64,000 bases of DNA, taken from contig NZ_JFZC01000025.1 in assembly GCF_000648615.1 (NCBI RefSeq), forward strand, positions 1-64,000. The letters run 5' to 3'. The first letter of the stretch is position 1; each line of letters starts with the position of its first letter. Positions 60,701 to 64,000 of the stretch are shown one piece after another. The DNA comes from Sporolactobacillus terrae DSM 11697. Lineage in GTDB: Bacteria > Bacillota > Bacilli > Bacillales > Sporolactobacillaceae. The position numbers were made by a program, and so were the translations under genes. The notes under the pieces are model-generated. The model was not told the DNA's origin. It worked only from the letters and a program-made list of their open reading frames with translations, and did not search any database.

Positions 60701-62258
60701 AAAAGCAAGAATCAGCGTCAAACTCGTGGCAAAAGGCGGAGTTGGTACAATCGCTGCAGGTGTTGCCAAAGGCAAGGCTGATGTGATCTTAATTAGCGGT
60801 CATGACGGTGGAACAGGCGCAGCATCGAAAACAAGTATTAAGCATGCAGGTCTGCCTTGGGAAATCGGATTGGCAGAAGCACATCAAACCTTAATGAAAA
60901 ACGGTCTTCGCGATCGCGTCCGCGTTGAAGCGGATGGGAAATTAATGAGCGGCCGCGATGTTCTGATCGCAGCCTGCCTTGGTGCTGAAGAATTTGGCTT
61001 TGCAACCGCACCACTTGTTGTGCTCGGCTGTGTTATGATGCGTGCTTGTCACTTGGATTCGTGTCCGGTCGGCATTGCGACACAGAACCCGGAACTGCGC
61101 AAGAATTTTATGGGCAGTCCGGAGCATATTGTTCATTTTATGACCTTTATCGCCCGCGATATTCGCGAGCAGTTGGCGGATCTTGGTTATCGTTCACTGG
61201 ATGAGGTCATCGGTCAGGCGCATCTTCTAAGGATCAAAAAAGAAGTGCACAATCACTGGAAAGCACGTACTTTGGATCTGTCCGACCTGCTCTATCAAGC
61301 GGAAAGCGATGTATCGAAACGATTCTTCGCGCGCGCCCAGGAACATCATGTTGATCGACGCTTCGATGAACGCAATCTGGTCGCAACCTGCTTACCAACG
61401 ATTGAAAATAAGAAACCGATCCAATTGGTATATAAGTTGAGAAACTCAGATCGAACCGTTGGCTCAACGCTTGGTTACTTCATCTCGCGCTCTACCAGTG
61501 GCAAGGGGCTTCCGGAAGACACGATCACCCTTTCATTTACTGGGAGTGCGGGACAGAGTTTCGCTGCGTTTCTCCCAAAAGGTGTAACCATGATTTTAAC
61601 CGGTGATGCGAATGATTATGTTGGCAAAGGATTGTCCGGCGGTAAAGTCATCATCAAGTCAGAAGAAATTATTGGTGTCGATACAGACTCCCAAGCAATG
61701 ATGGGAAATGTGGCGCTTTTTGGAGCAACCAGTGGTGAAGCCTATGTACGCGGTACTGCAGGAGGACGCTTCTGCGTGCGCAACAGTGGGGCAAAGGCTG
61801 TTGTTGAAGGTGTCGGTGAAAATGGATGCGAGTATATGACCGGCGGTAAAGTTGTCGTGCTCGGTTCGATTGGGCGTAATTTTGCGGCTGGCATGTCGGG
61901 CGGTATTGCTTACATTCTTCCTGATGGTGCACCAGATCAAACGATTCATCGGATTAACAAGGAAATGGTGAATATTGAGCCGCTTACCGACCAAAAGGAA
62001 CAAACAGAGGTTTATGAATTGATTAAGAACCACCTCGATCACACCGGAAGTCCAAAGGCAGAACAGGCGCTCATAAACTGGAAAATGTCCATTCAAAGGA
62101 TCATCAAAATAATCCCGCGCGATTATGAAGCGATACTTGAACAAATCGAGCGATATGAAGCACAAGGCTTAGATGCTGAACAGGCTAAGGAAGAGGCGTT
62201 TTATTTGAAGAAAGAAGGAAAATTAAGCGTCCGTACTTCCACATATCTCACGGTTTAA
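57708..62258 (+). CDS. gltA: glutamate synthase large subunit
   Basis: Transfers the amide of glutamine to 2-oxoglutarate to give two glutamates. From ATG 57708 it is 1516 residues. The class II glutaminase nucleophile is Cys24 in FEHDACGIG, exposed when the short propeptide is removed. Other landmarks are the FMN-binding GGKSNSGEGGED and VKLVAKGGVGTIAAGVAKGKAD, the 3Fe-4S cluster cysteines in CVMMRACHLDSCPVGIA, and the C-terminal beta-helix repeats (GGRFCVRNSG, GGKVVVLGS). The frame begins at TTG 57681. It is co-transcribed with gltB, 54 bases apart. Confidence 0.97.
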   Translation: MMSKALTREKPEGLYRPQFEHDACGIGMYADIKGRASNEIVKTALEMLARLDHRAGKAADGKTGDGAGILVQVPDRFFQEACSFDLPPAGHYGVGMFFMPQDRSSRMVAIGKIKACIAARNLRLYGERDVPVDENEISALARSKAPYMYQMFIGTANQDAGAALDSKLYLLRKAIEANLTDEIYVASLSSQTLVYKGMLRAKEVSAFYTDLQDERFVSALALVHSRYSTNTFPSWERAHPNRMIVHNGEINTIRGNMSWFNAKAKRLDGGKLPQIIDPEGSDSAIFDNVLEFLTYHGFSLPHAVMMMVPEPWEGDSELPDYLRNFYEFTSRTMEPWDGPMALGFCNGKQIGAILDRNGLRPARYYITNDDKVVFSSEVGVADLKPENIKQRCHLKPGQLLLIDTEKQRIVPSDELKKEVCASADYKNILEKSVVKLNRDNGKAPLFSDDTRLFKQKVFGYTYEDVTKGIQPMAEQGKEPTGSMGNDTPLAVLSNKSQLLFDYFKQWFSQVTNPPIDAIREARVMSKITWLGPQISLLDPLKHVTSQIRLEHPILDRRAFQDLFHQALKAKTVDLTYPENNGAFGLLKAVDQLILHVDEVIHEGADLIVLSDRSVDEKHLAIPSLLAVSALHHHLIEQGTRPHISLIVDSGEPRDSHQVAALLGYGADAIHPYLALESVHALIKEDHLDLDEEKAEQNYIKALVAGIVKIMSKVGISSIQSYRGAQTFEALGLSSRLIERYFAGTVSQIGGIGLEELEQEMRIRHETAVKELDHGEMKPLDPGSTLQWRQGGEQHKIDPLIVHTLQQAARTNDYKLYKDYANMVDHAPFSTIRSLLTFERDHKPIPLDEVEPVEKILKRFKTGAMSYGSISKEAHEAMAIAMNRIGGKSNSGEGGEDAERFTRDENGNWRRSAIKQVASARFGVTSYYLSEADELQIKMAQGAKPGEGGQLPAGKVYPWIARTRHATTGVALISPPPHHDIYSIEDLAQLIYDLKSSNPKARISVKLVAKGGVGTIAAGVAKGKADVILISGHDGGTGAASKTSIKHAGLPWEIGLAEAHQTLMKNGLRDRVRVEADGKLMSGRDVLIAACLGAEEFGFATAPLVVLGCVMMRACHLDSCPVGIATQNPELRKNFMGSPEHIVHFMTFIARDIREQLADLGYRSLDEVIGQAHLLRIKKEVHNHWKARTLDLSDLLYQAESDVSKRFFARAQEHHVDRRFDERNLVATCLPTIENKKPIQLVYKLRNSDRTVGSTLGYFISRSTSGKGLPEDTITLSFTGSAGQSFAAFLPKGVTMILTGDANDYVGKGLSGGKVIIKSEEIIGVDTDSQAMMGNVALFGATSGEAYVRGTAGGRFCVRNSGAKAVVEGVGENGCEYMTGGKVVVLGSIGRNFAAGMSGGIAYILPDGAPDQTIHRINKEMVNIEPLTDQKEQTEVYELIKNHLDHTGSPKAEQALINWKMSIQRIIKIIPRDYEAILEQIERYEAQGLDAEQAKEEAFYLKKEGKLSVRTSTYLTV

Positions 62259-62312
62259 AGATACGAGCGAATTGATGCTACGGATAAATTTTGAAAGGAT
62301 GGAGTGGACACC

Positions 62313-63773
62313 ATGGGACAATTAATGGGTTTCATGAATATAGAGAAAAAAAATCAAAGCGAACGCAAAACGGTTGAGCGTGTTCGTGACTGGAACGAAT
62401 ATAAGATTCCGTTAAGGGAAAAAGAAGTGAAAAAGCAGGCGGCGCGATGTATGGATTGCGGGACTCCGTATTGCCAAATCGGCACGATGATTAATCGAGG
62501 AACAACCGGATGCCCAATCCACAACCTGATTCCGGAATGGAATGATCTCGTTTATCATGGCTTGTGGAAGGAAGCTTATGAACGTTTGGCTAAGACAAAT
62601 AACTTTCCTGAATTTACTTCAAGAGCTTGTCCTGCGCCATGTGAAGGTTCCTGCACTGCAGGTTTTGTCAGCGATTCGGTTTCCATTAAATCAATTGAGC
62701 GGGCAATTATTGACCGCGCCTTTGAAGAAGGCTGGATCGTACCCAAGCCGCCGAAACGGCGTACCGGAAAGAAGATCGCTGTGATTGGATCCGGACCGGC
62801 CGGTCTCGCTTGCGCCGATCAGCTGAATAAGATTGGTCATGAGGTGACCGTTTTTGAACGTTCTGATCGTCCCGGCGGTTTGTTGATGTATGGCATTCCG
62901 AGCATGAAGATTGAGAAGGATGTTGTTGATCGTCGTGTGCAGCTATTGAAAGACGAAGGGATTCATTTTGAAACGAATGCAAATGTTGGAAATACAATCA
63001 GTGTGGCTTCGTTAAAAGAAGCGTATAGCGCAGTGATTCTTTGCACGGGCGCCGGCAAGCATCGCGAAGTTTCGCTCGAAGGCAGAGCCTTGAAAGGTAT
63101 TTCTCCAGCTATGGACTATTTGATAGCGAGCAACCGCAACCAGCTCTATGGGGAACCACTGGCCGATGATTTTGATGCCAAAGGTAAAAATGTGATCGTG
63201 ATTGGCGGTGGAGATACCGGTGAGGACTGCGTGGCTACCGCGATTCGTCAAGGTTGCAAAAGTGTCGTTCAGTTTGGCAAACACGGTAAACTGCCTGCAA
63301 AACGTGCTGAAAACAATCCTTGGCCGGAACACCCGAATGTTTTTTCTGTGGACTATGCATACAAAGAGGCTGAAGAAGTACTCGGCAATGATCCACGTGA
63401 ATACTATGTGGAGACGAAAAAATTTGTGGGCAACGATAACGGTCATGTGAAAGAGCTACTTACAGGCTCCTTTAAAAAAGATGCAAAGGATACAGATGAT
63501 CATAAAACATGGGACGCGGATCTTGTACTCATTGCAATTGGATTCCAAGGCGCGGAGGATCAAGTCTTTGACGCATTTGATGTAAAACGGGATTCATCCG
63601 GACGCGTGATTGAGGCAGACACGATTCGTTATCAGACAAGTAAAGACGGTATTTTTGCTGCGGGCGATGCGCGCAGAGGTGCCAGCCTGATCGTCTGGGC
63701 AATCGAAGAAGGACGTCGCGCAGCCGCCGCTGTTGATCTGTACTTGGACAAGAAACTGTCCGTACTAAACTAA
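62313..63773 (+). CDS. gltB: glutamate synthase small subunit
   Basis: Supplies electrons from NADPH to the large subunit. The 486-residue flavoprotein has N-terminal cysteines for two 4Fe-4S clusters (CMDCGTPYCQIG, CPIHNLIPEWNDL, ACPAPCEGSC), a FAD-binding IGSGPAGLACADQL and a second NADPH-binding IGGGDTGEDC (both GxGxxG). The length is that of the standard GltB/GltD. ATG 62313 follows a GGATGGAG site; a GTG 9 bases earlier is the start of the longer frame. It ends at 63773; the terminator of the operon is at 63926-63968. Confidence 0.97.
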   Translation: MGQLMGFMNIEKKNQSERKTVERVRDWNEYKIPLREKEVKKQAARCMDCGTPYCQIGTMINRGTTGCPIHNLIPEWNDLVYHGLWKEAYERLAKTNNFPEFTSRACPAPCEGSCTAGFVSDSVSIKSIERAIIDRAFEEGWIVPKPPKRRTGKKIAVIGSGPAGLACADQLNKIGHEVTVFERSDRPGGLLMYGIPSMKIEKDVVDRRVQLLKDEGIHFETNANVGNTISVASLKEAYSAVILCTGAGKHREVSLEGRALKGISPAMDYLIASNRNQLYGEPLADDFDAKGKNVIVIGGGDTGEDCVATAIRQGCKSVVQFGKHGKLPAKRAENNPWPEHPNVFSVDYAYKEAEEVLGNDPREYYVETKKFVGNDNGHVKELLTGSFKKDAKDTDDHKTWDADLVLIAIGFQGAEDQVFDAFDVKRDSSGRVIEADTIRYQTSKDGIFAAGDARRGASLIVWAIEEGRRAAAAVDLYLDKKLSVLN

Positions 63774-63779
63774 ACGAAT

Positions 63780-63900
63780 GAGCAAGCGTATGATGCAAGC
63801 GGCCGTTCTAAAAGGGTGTTGGATTTATAGTGCGCTCCGATTGCTCGCATCAACTGATCGCGACCGCGGGCGATTCAGAAGCGCGCATCTTCGTGCTTAA
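63780..63900 (-). repeat. partial copy of the intergenic repeat, minus orientation
   Basis: On the minus strand the sequence has CGCCCGCGGTCGCGATCAG followed by TGCGAGCAATCGGAGCGCAC, similar to the core of the repeat family at 27800-27890 and 2156-2412. It lies downstream of gltB, before the operon's terminator. No gene is visible from 63774 to the window end. Confidence 0.5.
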
Positions 63901-63925
63901 TCCCAAAAATAGATGTTTTTTTAAG

Positions 63926-63968
63926 GGTGTCTCAAAAGTCAATTGACCTTTGAGACACCTTCTTTTTT
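63926..63968 (+). terminator. GTCTCAAA-type terminator of gltAB
   Basis: GGTGTCTCAAAAGTCAA and TTGACCTTTGAGACACC form a nearly perfect stem, followed by TTCTTTTTT. It is the best member of the terminator family also seen after grx, dedA and lipA. Confidence 0.9.
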
Positions 63969-63969
63969 G

Positions 63970-64000
63970 CAGGATAAGGAAGTGTAAGATTTTACCCATC
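63970..64000 (+). repeat. start of another repeat element cut by the window end
   Basis: CAGGATAAGGAAGTGTAAGA followed by TTTTACCC matches the start of the repeat unit at 2020-2043. It comes directly after the gltAB terminator's T run, as it does after the flavodoxin terminator. Only the first 31 bases are visible. Confidence 0.6.

Noticed and set aside
1-64000. CRISPR array, integrase or transposase
   Set aside because: No regularly spaced direct repeats and no DDE, tyrosine or serine recombinase motif were seen in any frame.

Overview
This window looks like the chromosome of a spore-forming member of the Bacillales with a lactic or acetoin-type metabolism. The evidence for sporulation is a CotD-like coat protein, a YjcZ-type tiny spore protein and a YtaF-like membrane protein. 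The metabolic evidence is an OFA-family transporter of the lactate type, an L-lactate permease, a GlpF-like channel and alsR-alsSD. Gene content and low-GC Gram-positive regulatory style (S-box, T-box, Fur box, strong Shine-Dalgarno sites, GTG/TTG starts) fit Bacillales; a Sporolactobacillaceae-like lineage is an inference only. No tRNA, rRNA, CRISPR array, intact insertion sequence or prophage was seen.

Layout. 1-1.4 kb: a cut-off ORF, a decayed pseudogene, a spore coat gene and a small charged protein. 1.4-6.6 kb: Fur-box flavodoxin, intergenic repeats, an OFA-type transporter and lytSR. 6.8-12.2 kb: heme genes hemA-hemC-hemD-hemB with convergent hemE (no hemX or hemL here), then lactate permease. 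14-20 kb: SAM-riboswitch-controlled MetE-like protein, aldo/keto reductase, a cell-wall amidase, and a DUF3290-DUF421-DUF218 membrane cluster in which the DUF218 gene is frameshifted at a G8 run. 20-24 kb: YjcZ peptide, the ECF transporter module ecfA1-ecfA2-ecfT and an S component with its own sigma-A promoter. 24-30.7 kb: glutaredoxin, DedA, GlpF-like channel divergent from an AraC regulator, thioesterase, cardiolipin synthase, AI-2E family protein. 30.7-34.4 kb: alsR divergent from alsSD (acetoin formation). 35-41 kb: a small membrane protein, YtaF, methyltransferase, AIM24-like protein, membrane-anchored propeller protein, HAD hydrolase, type II pantothenate kinase.

41-50.4 kb is mainly amino acid biosynthesis: a T-box-controlled class V aminotransferase plus serA (serine), hisC, a MurR/RpiR regulator, and hom-thrC-thrB (threonine). 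50.7-54.3 kb holds a SWIM protein and a SNF2 helicase, 54.7-56.5 kb holds lipM-lipA (protein lipoylation), and 56.6-63.8 kb holds gltC divergent from gltAB (glutamate synthase).

The most notable unexplained structure is non-coding: a family of dispersed, GC-rich intergenic elements, with at least one tandem pair, that begin with a conserved GGATAAGAAAGT-like box and end in an intrinsic-terminator-like hairpin. A second family of terminators shares a GTCTCAAA core and follows four unrelated genes. Positions of short sites were read by eye and may be off by one or two bases. Functional calls rest on motif recognition from memory, not on database searches.
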